Origin: DASWRT01 sp036403035
Lineage (GTDB): Bacteria > Pseudomonadota > Alphaproteobacteria > ATCC43930 > CGMCC-115725
DNA: 14,127 nt
Reading direction: 5' to 3'
Assembly (NCBI GenBank): GCA_036403035.1
Contig: DASWRT010000085.1
Coordinates: 1 to 14,127 of the forward strand
Shown in pieces: positions 1 to 5,711 of this stretch (within the stretch, counting starts at the first letter, position 1; each line of letters begins with the position of its first letter). Made by a program: the position numbers and the translations under genes. The notes below the pieces were generated by a model. It was not told the origin of the DNA, did no database searches, and saw only the letters and a program-made list of their open reading frames with translations.

Positions 1-107
1 GGTAACATCGACCGGGCCGATGGGTTTCTCGTGTCCCGGAAAGACAGCCTGCCCCGACCGGCGGAGCACTCCGGGTTGAGCGGTCAGCATCCCCGGATGC
101 CGCCGCC

Positions 108-138
108 GCCGCCGCGCTCAGAGGCCGCCGCGCTCAGA
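108..138. repeat. 15-base tandem direct repeat at the end of the PRC-barrel gene
   Basis: The 15-mer GCCGCCGCGCTCAGA occurs at 108-122 and again at 124-138. The second copy contains the stop codon of the minus-strand PRC gene (134-136). It looks like a small local duplication and has no obvious function. Confidence 0.7.
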
Positions 139-895
139 TCCAGTATCCGGGCTGGCCGAACCAGCGATGCAGCCGATCCTCATAGGCGCGGTCGATTGCG
201 GAATCGGCATCGTAGGCCGGCGCTTCCTTGATTTCCCGGAGGCACCGGTCGATGCGCACCGTGCGGCTCTGCCAGTCGATCTCCGAAAGCCAGTTCGGCG
301 CGATCAGCAAGCGTCGATCCGGCAACCACCGCCCGGCGTCGACGGCAAGGTAGCGGATCGTCCAAGCGGCGGCCGGATCAATCAGGAAATCCTCGACCTC
401 CCCGATATCGCCGTTGCGCGCCTCGACCAGATAGCCGGAGATCTCCTTCGTGCTGCGCAGGTGCGGATCGCCGGCGCGGTGCTCGTCACGCTCCGCCGTC
501 GGCGCCGGCATATCCGCAGCCGTCCAGTGCGGGTTCCCGACGCCGGAAAACGGGTCGCCGCCGGCCCAGTACGGCTCCTGCCCGTAATGCTCGAAGAGCT
601 GCGCCTCGTGCCGGCGCGATACCGGTTCGTCGCTGCTGATGTCGGGACTCCGCTCGACCTGCCAGCGCGTCAGCGCGACCCGGAAAGGCCGGCGCTCGTT
701 GTCCGGCGGCGGCGGCTCGCCGAGCATCGTCGGCGCGAGCAGCACCTGCCGGTCCGAAAGCCAGCCGCCCGTGTCAACGACCGCCCAGCGCACGGTCCAT
801 TGCCGGTCGTCGAACAGGAGGTCGGAGACGCTGCCGACCTCGCCGTCCGTCGCCTCGACGGCAAGGCCGATCAATCGCGAAGCGTTCCGCAACAT
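134..895 (-). CDS. Double PRC-barrel domain protein
   Basis: A 253-residue protein made of two PRC-barrel-like halves. Residues 7-60 (LIGLAVEATDGEVGSVSDLL, then WAVVDTGGWLSDRQVLLAP) resemble residues 152-200 (ISGYLVEARNGDIGEVEDFL, then YLAVDAGRWLPDRRLLIAP). Each half ends in a matching aromatic motif, YGQEPYW (104-110) and FGQPGYW (246-252), so the whole unit, not just the barrel, was duplicated. I chose the ATG at 895 because GGAGAGGAACC lies directly before it; an upstream in-frame ATG at 937 would place the start inside the promoter. PRC-barrel proteins of this kind are common, mostly uncharacterised cytoplasmic proteins, often stress-induced. No signal peptide or membrane segment is seen. 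The upstream EcfG-like promoter suggests general stress control. Family call is firm, function unknown. Confidence 0.88.
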   Translation of the reverse strand: MLRNASRLIGLAVEATDGEVGSVSDLLFDDRQWTVRWAVVDTGGWLSDRQVLLAPTMLGEPPPPDNERRPFRVALTRWQVERSPDISSDEPVSRRHEAQLFEHYGQEPYWAGGDPFSGVGNPHWTAADMPAPTAERDEHRAGDPHLRSTKEISGYLVEARNGDIGEVEDFLIDPAAAWTIRYLAVDAGRWLPDRRLLIAPNWLSEIDWQSRTVRIDRCLREIKEAPAYDADSAIDRAYEDRLHRWFGQPGYWI

Positions 896-935
896 GGTTC
901 CTCTCCGCCCCGGTCTCCGCCGGGGGTTCAGAGGC

Positions 936-961
936 AACGACGCTCATTGCCTGCCGGTTCC
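936..961 (-). promoter_or_regulatory. EcfG-type general stress response promoter
   Basis: On the minus strand GGAAC (961-957) is followed after exactly 17 bases by CGTT (939-936). This matches the alphaproteobacterial EcfG sigma consensus GGAAC-N16/17-CGTT. A start about 7 bases downstream would give a leader of roughly 35 bases to the ATG at 895. The match is perfect in both boxes and is placed correctly before the PRC-barrel gene. Confidence 0.72.
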
Positions 962-995
962 CGCCAGCGATGCCCCGTCCGTTCACCCGGCGTCG

Positions 996-1046
996 TGCCG
1001 ATCTGCGCGGCGCCGTGCCGGTCGCCCGGCGCCGCGCAGATCGGCA
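996..1046. repeat. Perfect 20-bp inverted repeat between divergent genes
   Basis: Arms 996-1015 and 1027-1046 are exact reverse complements (20 bp) around an 11-base loop, core TGCCGATCTGCGCGG. A short direct repeat CCGTTCACCC flanks it at 979-988 and 1075-1084. It lies between the PRC-gene promoter and arfB, where no terminator is expected because the genes diverge. There is no T-run on either side. It could be a REP-like element, a leader hairpin or an operator. Confidence 0.8.
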
Positions 1047-1103
1047 TCGTCGGCGACCCGCTCGCGCCCGGCCGCCGTTCACCCCTATGATGCGGCGGCG
1101 ACA

Positions 1104-1125
1104 GGCGCCGGCAGCGGCCGGCGCC
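1104..1125 (+). repeat. 9-bp hairpin in the arfB upstream region
   Basis: GGCGCCGGC (1104-1112) pairs with GCCGGCGCC (1117-1125) across the loop AGCG. It ends 25 bases before the arfB start codon. A possible -10 box TATGAT lies at 1086-1091 but no -35 box is evident, so the hairpin may open the arfB leader RNA. Confidence 0.5.
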
Positions 1126-1150
1126 CTCGGGAGCGAAGGATGCGTGCGGG

Positions 1151-1597
1151 ATGGCGGCGGCGGGTGGCGAGACGGCGATCGAGGTGATGCCGGGCTGGAC
1201 GCTCGATCGCGGGCTGGTCGAGGAACGGTTCGTCCGCGCCGGCGGTCCCGGCGGGCAGAACGTCAACAAGGTCGCGACCGCGGTGCAGCTCCGCTTCGAC
1301 CCGGAAGCGGCCGGGCTCGATCCCGGCATCCGCGCCCGGCTTCGCTCGCTCGCCGGGCGGCGCATGACCAAGGATGGCGTGCTGGTGATCGCGGCGCAGC
1401 GTTTCCGGACTCAGGAGCAGAACCGCGCCGACGCCCTGGAGCGGCTCGTCGAGCTGCTGCGGGCGGCCGCGACGCCCGTCAAGAAGCGGCGGCCGACGCG
1501 CCCGACCCGCGCCTCGCGGGAGCGGCGGCTCGGCGAGAAGGCTGTCCGCAGCCGGGTCAAGCGGCTGCGGCAGGACGGCAGGCCGGACGAGGGCTGA
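1151..1597 (+). CDS. arfB: Alternative ribosome-rescue factor / peptidyl-tRNA hydrolase ArfB (YaeJ family)
   Basis: A 148-residue member of the short release-factor family. The catalytic GGQ is at residues 34-36 within RAGGPGGQNVNK. There is no codon-recognition domain, and the C-terminal third is basic (KKRRPTRPTRASRERR..., then VKRLRQDGRPDEG), as expected for the tail that ArfB inserts into the empty mRNA channel of a stalled ribosome. ArfB hydrolyses the ester bond of peptidyl-tRNA on non-stop ribosomes. The length is close to E. coli YaeJ (140). AAGGA at 1136-1140 is an acceptable, slightly distant ribosome-binding site. The gene is followed after 25 bases by yjbQ, so the two are probably cotranscribed. 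Confidence 0.93.
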   Translation: MAAAGGETAIEVMPGWTLDRGLVEERFVRAGGPGGQNVNKVATAVQLRFDPEAAGLDPGIRARLRSLAGRRMTKDGVLVIAAQRFRTQEQNRADALERLVELLRAAATPVKKRRPTRPTRASRERRLGEKAVRSRVKRLRQDGRPDEG

Positions 1598-1622
1598 CGG
1601 TGAGGAGGAGGAGGCATCGGCA

Positions 1623-2063
1623 ATGACCATGTGCGCGCAGCATCGGATCACGGTCGAGACGCGCGGCGCCGGCCTGCACGAGATCACGTCCGATGTCGCG
1701 GGATGGCTCCGTCGGCAGCAGCCGCAGGTCGCGCGCGGCTGGCTGACCCTCTTCATCCGGCACACGTCGGCGTCGCTGCTGATCCAGGAGAATGCCGACC
1801 CGACCGTGCGCAGCGACCTGGAGGCGTTCTTCCGGCGGCTGGTGCCCGAAGACGAGCGGCTCTACCGGCACAACGAGGAAGGCCCGGACGACATGCCGGC
1901 GCATATCCGCTGCGCACTGATGCCGACACAGCTCGGCGTGCCGGTCGCGGACGGAAGGCTGCTGCTCGGCACGTGGCAGGGGATCTACGTCTTCGAGCAC
2001 CGCCGCGCACCGCACCGGCGCGAGGTGATCCTGACGCTGATCGGCGCGGGCGGCGGCGAGTAG
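1623..2063 (+). CDS. yjbQ: YjbQ / UPF0047 family protein (secondary thiamine-phosphate synthase-like)
   Basis: A 146-residue protein matching the YjbQ/UPF0047 family over its whole length. Conserved segments visible are FIRHTSASLLIQENADP (44-60), HNEEGPDDMPAHI (83-95) and LLLGTWQGIYVFEHR (113-127); the conserved histidines and acidic residues are kept. The family is known as a metal-binding trimer, and some members have weak thiamine-phosphate synthase activity; the physiological role is not settled. An extended AGGAGG repeat at 1603-1614 sits 8 bases before the ATG at 1623, which favours this start over the ATG at 1629. It is the second gene behind arfB. Confidence 0.9.
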   Translation: MTMCAQHRITVETRGAGLHEITSDVAGWLRRQQPQVARGWLTLFIRHTSASLLIQENADPTVRSDLEAFFRRLVPEDERLYRHNEEGPDDMPAHIRCALMPTQLGVPVADGRLLLGTWQGIYVFEHRRAPHRREVILTLIGAGGGE

Positions 2064-2085
2064 CCTCGGTTTTCCCTGCCGGCGG

Positions 2086-2700
2086 TCAGCCCGGCGGGCG
2101 CATCGCGACGCCGAACATCACGCTCGGCAGGATCTCGCGGATCGCGGTGCGCAGCGAGCCCTCGTCGACGGCGGTCGCCGCGGCGACGGCGCGGCGCGGG
2201 TTGCGCTGCACGATCCGGGCGGTGGCGCGGCCGGTCGCGCTGGCGCTCACCGTCACGAACAGGTTGGCGGGGTCGAGGCGGCGCAGCGCCCGGCGCAGCC
2301 CGGCGACGCCGGTCTCGCCGTCGAGGTCGAAGGCTTGAAGATCCTGTTCCGGCTCGTCCATGTCGGAGACCCAGTCGGTCTCGATCGCCTCGACCGGGCG
2401 GTGGCGCGCCAGCGACTGGAAGATCACCCGCGCCTCGCCGACGTCGATGCGCGACAGCAGCTCCCAGCTCTCGCCGCGCGAGGCCAGCTCGGCGACGAGC
2501 GCGAACAGGTCGTCGCAATCCTGATCGTGGCTGCACACGACGAAGGCGAGACGGCCCTCATGGTCGACGACGCGGTTGTCGTCCTCCACGAAGCCCAGAT
2601 CGTCGAGCGCGTTGTTGAGCGCCCGCGGCGATGCGACGAGGAGGGTCGTGACGTGGAGTCTCTGTTCCTTGTTGGACGCTTCGCCTGCTGCGTCGCTCAT
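2086..2700 (-). CDS. Conserved-looking hypothetical protein, unknown function
   Basis: A 204-residue soluble protein that I do not recognise. It starts with a short polar segment, then a hydrophobic strand/helix pattern (HVTTLLVASPRALNNALDDLGF, 16-37), followed by LAFVVCSHDQDCDDLFALVAEL (51-72) with two cysteines (56, 62) and many acidic residues. No signal peptide, membrane helix or catalytic signature is evident. Codon use fits a real gene: the competing frames here give only Arg-rich, repetitive translations. It ends 22 bases from the convergent yjbQ stop and starts 129 bases downstream of the cold shock gene on the same strand. A possible promoter on the minus strand (TTGCGC, 16 bases, CAATAG) lies before it but is weak. 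Confidence 0.75.
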   Translation of the reverse strand: MSDAAGEASNKEQRLHVTTLLVASPRALNNALDDLGFVEDDNRVVDHEGRLAFVVCSHDQDCDDLFALVAELASRGESWELLSRIDVGEARVIFQSLARHRPVEAIETDWVSDMDEPEQDLQAFDLDGETGVAGLRRALRRLDPANLFVTVSASATGRATARIVQRNPRRAVAAATAVDEGSLRTAIREILPSVMFGVAMRPPG

Positions 2701-2829
2701 GCCGGTTCCGTTCGTTCTGACGCGGTGCCCCGACTATTGCGTCGGACCGCGCGGCGCGCAACCGTCTCGCGACGCCGGGCGCGCGTCGCGCCGGCCGTGC
2801 AGCAACGAAACCGGCCGCCGCGAGGACGG

Positions 2830-3255
2830 TCAGAACGGGAAGGCGCAGGGTTCCGGCACGGCGGCAGCGGCGCGGTGCGCCGCGGTGCCAGCGGCCGCGA
2901 AAGACGGCACGCCGTCGTCGGCGGACAGGCGGCCGATGATCTCGACGACCTGAAGCGTCTTCGGCCCCGGCCCGAGGCGGACGCGCAGACGGGCCTGGCG
3001 GAGCAGCGACGGGCGATGGTGATCGCCGACGACGGACACGTGAAAGAAGACGTCGCCGAGCGGGTCGGCGGTGACGAAGCCGAACCCTTTCGCAGGGTCG
3101 AACCACTTCACCGCGGCCTCGACGACGCGGCCGACCCATTCCTGCTGATGCTGCGGTGCGCGATGCTGTGTCGGCACGCCGGCAACGCCGGACGGCCGCC
3201 GCGAGGCGGAGGAAGCAGCAACGGAACGGGACGACGCGCGGACGAGACTGGCCAT
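2830..3255 (-). CDS. Cold shock domain protein with N- and C-terminal extensions
   Basis: A 141-residue protein whose centre is a CspA-like OB-fold: VKWFDPAKGFGFVTADPLGD with RNP1 KGFGFV (56-61) and RNP2-like DVFFHVS (68-74), then a second half ending near VVEIIGRL (103-110). Such domains bind single-stranded RNA or DNA. The family core is about 70 residues; here about 45 residues rich in Ser, Ala, Arg and Gln precede it and about 30 Ala-rich residues follow. The start at 3255 is supported by GGGAGG on the minus strand just before the ATG. Directly upstream lies a structured leader element (3280-3372) that recurs at 5112-5195, suggesting RNA-level control. The unknown gene at 2086-2700 follows on the same strand. 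Confidence 0.9.
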   Translation of the reverse strand: MASLVRASSRSVAASSASRRPSGVAGVPTQHRAPQHQQEWVGRVVEAAVKWFDPAKGFGFVTADPLGDVFFHVSVVGDHHRPSLLRQARLRVRLGPGPKTLQVVEIIGRLSADDGVPSFAAAGTAAHRAAAAVPEPCAFPF

Positions 3256-3279
3256 GGGGACCTCCCAAATTGGCGTGAC

Positions 3280-3372
3280 GGGCCCACGGAGTTCATCCGT
3301 GGCGCTTTAGCTTTGATGACGCGGTGCAAGCTGCCCCTCAAATCCCGCGGGTCCGTTGCGTGCGGCCGGACC
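3280..3372 (-). promoter_or_regulatory. Structured leader element, copy 1 (5' leader of the cold shock gene)
   Basis: Read on the minus strand it has a 6-bp hairpin GGTCCG/CGGACC (3372-3350, 11-base loop), a conserved unpaired stretch containing GGGCAGCTTGCACCGCG and GCTAAAGCG, and a 7-bp hairpin CCACGGA/TCCGTGG (3302-3284, 5-base loop) ending in GGGCCC. It ends about 24 bases before the cold shock start codon. The core (3280-3355) is about 90 percent identical to copy 2 at 5112-5187. Stems are kept while loops and single bases differ, which favours an RNA role. I believe similar leaders precede other alphaproteobacterial csp genes but cannot name a family. Confidence 0.7.
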
Positions 3373-3408
3373 GGGCCGAGACGAAAATTTACCGAGCGCG
3401 GCGCCCAT

Positions 3409-3741
3409 CTATGCGGGGGCGAGAAGATCCTCCAGCCACAGCTTGACGTCGTCGGCGCGGAGTTCGCCGCTGCGCTGGGCCGCGACCAGCCCGGAGCGGA
3501 GCAGGATCAGGCTCGGCACGGCGAAGACGCCGAACCGCGGCGGCACAGACGGCGCCCGGTCGACATCGACGTGAAGCACCGGCATCGGCAGCGTCGGCAG
3601 AAGGCCCTCAAGCACGGCGGCAAGCCGCAGCGCCGGCCGGCACCACGGCGCCCCGAACAGCACGAGGGCATTGCCGCCGTGCTCGCCGAGCGTGCGATCG
3701 AACGACACGGCTTCGGTAATCGCGATCAGCGGCAGCGTCAT
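3409..3741 (-). CDS. Thioredoxin-like protein with a single active-site cysteine
   Basis: A 110-residue thioredoxin-fold protein. The active-site segment is LVLFGAPWCRPAL (27-39): Cys34 is present, but the position of the second Cys of the usual CXXC is Ala37 (C-R-P-A). The cis-proline loop FAVPSL (73-78, Pro76) and the central strand VLHVDVDRAP (55-64) are present. Such monothiol forms cannot do classical dithiol-disulfide exchange by themselves and may trap or glutathionylate partners, or act as a structural subunit. The start at 3741 overlaps the stop of the amidotransferase gene by ATGA (3741-3738), so translation is probably coupled. An upstream in-frame start at 3936 would run through the amidotransferase gene and is rejected. 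Confidence 0.87.
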   Translation of the reverse strand: MTLPLIAITEAVSFDRTLGEHGGNALVLFGAPWCRPALRLAAVLEGLLPTLPMPVLHVDVDRAPSVPPRFGVFAVPSLILLRSGLVAAQRSGELRADDVKLWLEDLLAPA

Positions 3742-4643
3742 GCAGCTTCTCCCATGGAAGGGCGTTCGACGATACGCGGCTCCCAGCGGTGCGGCGGCGG
3801 AGGCACGACCGCCGCCGCCGGCAGGACCGGAGCAGCGCCCTGCACGTGCTTCGCCGCCGCGCGGCCGGGCTCGGCGGCCGCAATCCGTTCGCCGGCGCGC
3901 AACACCAGCAACTCGCCCGGCAGCAGCGGCGTCCACGCTTCATTGGCGGTGAGCGGGCACGTCGCGACGACAGTCACGACGTCGGTCGGCGAGGTCTCCT
4001 TGGAGAAGTCGACGACAAGATCATCGTCCGTGAGGTGCGCCTCGCCGAACGGCGCACGGCGCGTCAGCCAGACGAGCCGGGTGCTGCAGAAGGCGAAGAG
4101 CCGGGTGCCGTCGCCGATCAGCGCATTGAAGGTGCCGAGCCCGTTGAGGTCGCGGCACAGTTCGCGGACGGCGCGGCACAGGGCCGCCTCCGAGGGCGGA
4201 CGCGTCCACCGCACGCGCAGCCGGTCGAGCAGCCAGCAGAAGGCATGCTCGCTGTCCGTCGTGCCGACCGGGCGGTAGTGCCGGAGCGGCCGGCGCTTGA
4301 CGCCGCGAAGCTGGCCGTTATGCGCGAAGCTCCAAGTCCGCCCCCACAGTTCGCGCGTGAAGGGATGGGTATTCTCGACCGCCAGCCGGCCGCGATTGGC
4401 GCGGCGGATATGGGCGACCGCGATCCGGCTTCGCACCGGATGGGTACGCAGGAACCGGGCGAGGTCGGAATGCGCGCTCGGCGCGACCTCGTGGAAGGCG
4501 CGGCAACCCTTGCCGCCCTCGTGAAAGGCGATGCCCCAACCGTCCGCGTGCGGACCGGTCTCGCCGCCCCGCCGGATCAGCCCGGCGAAGCTGAACCGGA
4601 TGTCGGTCGGGACATTCGCGCTCATGCCCAGAAGCTCGCACAT
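3738..4643 (-). CDS. yafJ: YafJ-type class II glutamine amidotransferase
   Basis: A 301-residue protein that closely follows E. coli YafJ: it begins MCELLGMSANVPTD, so Cys2 becomes the N-terminal nucleophile after Met removal. Other family marks are GPHADGWGI (30-38), VAHIRRANRG (76-85), ENTHPFTRELWGR (90-102), FAHNGQL (106-112), PVGTTDSE (125-132) and LTRRAPFG (193-200). These form the Ntn-hydrolase glutaminase site; the synthase partner and acceptor are unknown, as for YafJ in general. The C-terminal 45 residues (Ala/Pro-rich) are longer than in E. coli. The start at 4643 is fixed by the Cys2 requirement and by GAGGG before it. It lies 13 bases after a small unknown gene and overlaps the thioredoxin-like gene by 4 bases. 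Confidence 0.93.
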   Translation of the reverse strand: MCELLGMSANVPTDIRFSFAGLIRRGGETGPHADGWGIAFHEGGKGCRAFHEVAPSAHSDLARFLRTHPVRSRIAVAHIRRANRGRLAVENTHPFTRELWGRTWSFAHNGQLRGVKRRPLRHYRPVGTTDSEHAFCWLLDRLRVRWTRPPSEAALCRAVRELCRDLNGLGTFNALIGDGTRLFAFCSTRLVWLTRRAPFGEAHLTDDDLVVDFSKETSPTDVVTVVATCPLTANEAWTPLLPGELLVLRAGERIAAAEPGRAAAKHVQGAAPVLPAAAVVPPPPHRWEPRIVERPSMGEAA

Positions 4644-4656
4644 CGCCGCGCCGCCC

Positions 4657-4917
4657 TCAGGCCGCCGCCGGCGCCCGCCGGCGACGGCGGAACGCGGAAT
4701 GGGACAGGCGCTTTTGCAAAGCCGGACGGCTACGTCCGGTCGCGATGTGCTCGGCCAAACCCTCGACCGCGGCGCGGAGGGCGCGCAGCCCACGGAAGGT
4801 ACGGTTGTCGATCCGATAGAAATCCGGGTCCGACGCGTAGAAGCGGAACCCGTCGTGATCGCGGACGGCGATCCCTGCCGTCCGTTCCTGCGTCTCGATG
4901 ACGTATGCATCGTTCAT
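4657..4917 (-). CDS. Small hypothetical protein, first gene of the yafJ operon
   Basis: An 86-residue protein that I cannot assign to a named family. It has a compact N-terminal segment with alternating hydrophobic residues (YVIETQERTAGIAVRDHDGF, 5-24), then FRFYASDPDFYRIDNRTFRGLRALRAAVEGLA, and a basic tail (RRRRRAPAAA). The pattern ETxxRTAGIxVRDxxGFRF(Y/F)AS resembles small uncharacterised proteins seen in other alphaproteobacteria; this is recollection, not a search. GGAGG lies 8 bases before the ATG at 4917, better than the upstream ATG at 4968. The stop is 13 bases before yafJ, so it is very likely in the same transcript as yafJ and the thioredoxin-like gene. Copy 2 of the leader element is about 195 bases upstream. 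Confidence 0.78.
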   Translation of the reverse strand: MNDAYVIETQERTAGIAVRDHDGFRFYASDPDFYRIDNRTFRGLRALRAAVEGLAEHIATGRSRPALQKRLSHSAFRRRRRAPAAA

Positions 4918-5111
4918 AAAACGAACCTCCGCACGGAGCACCGCCCGAGGCAGCGATCCGAGTGCCAAAATGTCGTGATGGGCGCGCGGCGACCGCGCGT
5001 CGGCTGATCAGGACGTCGGGCTACAGCGCCGATGAGTGGCGGCGCTGCGGAAGCACATTCGACAAGTTACGAGGATAGAGCGCATCTGGCTCTCCATGCC
5101 GTTGACGACAG

Positions 5112-5195
5112 GGGCCCACGGATCGCTCCGTGGCGCTTTAGCGATTGATGACGCGGCGCAAGCTGCCCTTCAAATTCCGCGGGTCCTTTCGGACC
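5112..5195 (-). promoter_or_regulatory. Structured leader element, copy 2 (no cold shock gene after it)
   Basis: On the minus strand it has a 5-bp hairpin GGTCC/GGACC with a GAAA tetraloop (5195-5182), the conserved stretch GGGCAGCTTGCGCCGCG and GCTAAAGCG, and the hairpin CCACGGA/TCCGTGG with a GCGA tetraloop (5133-5116), then GGGCCC. It matches copy 1 closely with stems preserved. Downstream on the same strand there is only a 29-codon frame without a ribosome-binding site, then the yafJ operon start at 4917. It may be a leader of that operon, a free-standing RNA, or left over from a lost csp gene. Confidence 0.65.
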
Positions 5196-5231
5196 TGACG
5201 GCCGCTCTTCGCAACCGTCTTGTTTCAAGAA

Positions 5232-5286
5232 TTGACCTTTTGGCGGAATTCCGTCAAGAGGGTTTTATCGATTGACTTTCCTTGAC
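5232..5286. promoter_or_regulatory. Cluster of TTGAC/GTCAA boxes
   Basis: TTGAC occurs at 5232-5236, 5272-5276 and 5282-5286 and its complement GTCAA at 5253-5257, with offsets of 21, 19 and 10 bases, close to whole helical turns. The palindrome CGGAATTCCG lies at 5244-5253. The minus-strand TTGACG (5257-5252) could also be a -35 box for leader copy 2, but the -10 candidates 16-18 bases away match only 3 of 6 positions. Confidence 0.35.
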
Positions 5287-5684
5287 ACCTAAAAAGGGTC
5301 ATCGACACCCCACTCTCCACCGTTGTGATTTGAGTCGACCAGGTTGCGGACACGGAAAATCCCGCAGAAAGGCCAAAGGTTCGTCGAACTCTAGTCATTG
5401 TAAGACAGATTATTTTGTTGTCCGCCCGTTCGTTCCGCGGGACTTCTGACACGCGCCGATTTGGGCACCGGCTCGCGGCCACTCAATAAACGCAGCCAAA
5501 GCAGGGACGATCCGCCCGGCGACGCTGCGGCGGCTCCGCCGTCCGCCGCACCGGCAGACCATCTCACGAGACGAAGCGTGAGCGATTTCTCCTGGTGCAG
5601 GAGGAGTTCCCCGCGCCCAACGGCGCCCCATCAGTGGCGGGCGTGACCGCCCTTGCGGGGATCTCCGATCATCCAGGGCCGACG

Positions 5685-5711
5685 ATGAATACGCCGCAAA
5701 GGCGTATTCAT
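5685..5711 (+). terminator. Terminator-like hairpin
   Basis: ATGAATACGCC (5685-5695) pairs perfectly over 11 bp with GGCGTATTCAT (5701-5711) around the loop GCAAA, followed by TTATTCTCTATT. The stem is strong but the T-run is imperfect. On the plus strand there is no protein gene just before it, so it may end a small RNA. It could equally be an operator for the cupin gene 245 bases downstream. Confidence 0.5.

Noticed and set aside
1..133. Left edge of the window as a coding region
   Set aside because: Only a short Arg/Pro-rich frame that overlaps the PRC gene; nothing supports a gene there.
996..1046. The 20-bp hairpin as a transcription terminator
   Set aside because: The flanking genes diverge and no T-run follows.
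2335..4278. Long plus-strand open frame of 647 codons
   Set aside because: It runs antisense through the cold shock, thioredoxin-like and amidotransferase genes, its translation is Arg/Gly-rich with no motifs, and it is a GC-rich shadow frame.
5010..5097. 29-codon minus-strand frame just after leader copy 2
   Set aside because: No ribosome-binding site, and it has no cold shock or other motif.
5036..5275. Plus-strand 79-codon frame over leader copy 2
   Set aside because: The element is conserved as structure with a frame-breaking indel between copies, and the matching part in copy 1 lies in an unrelated frame.
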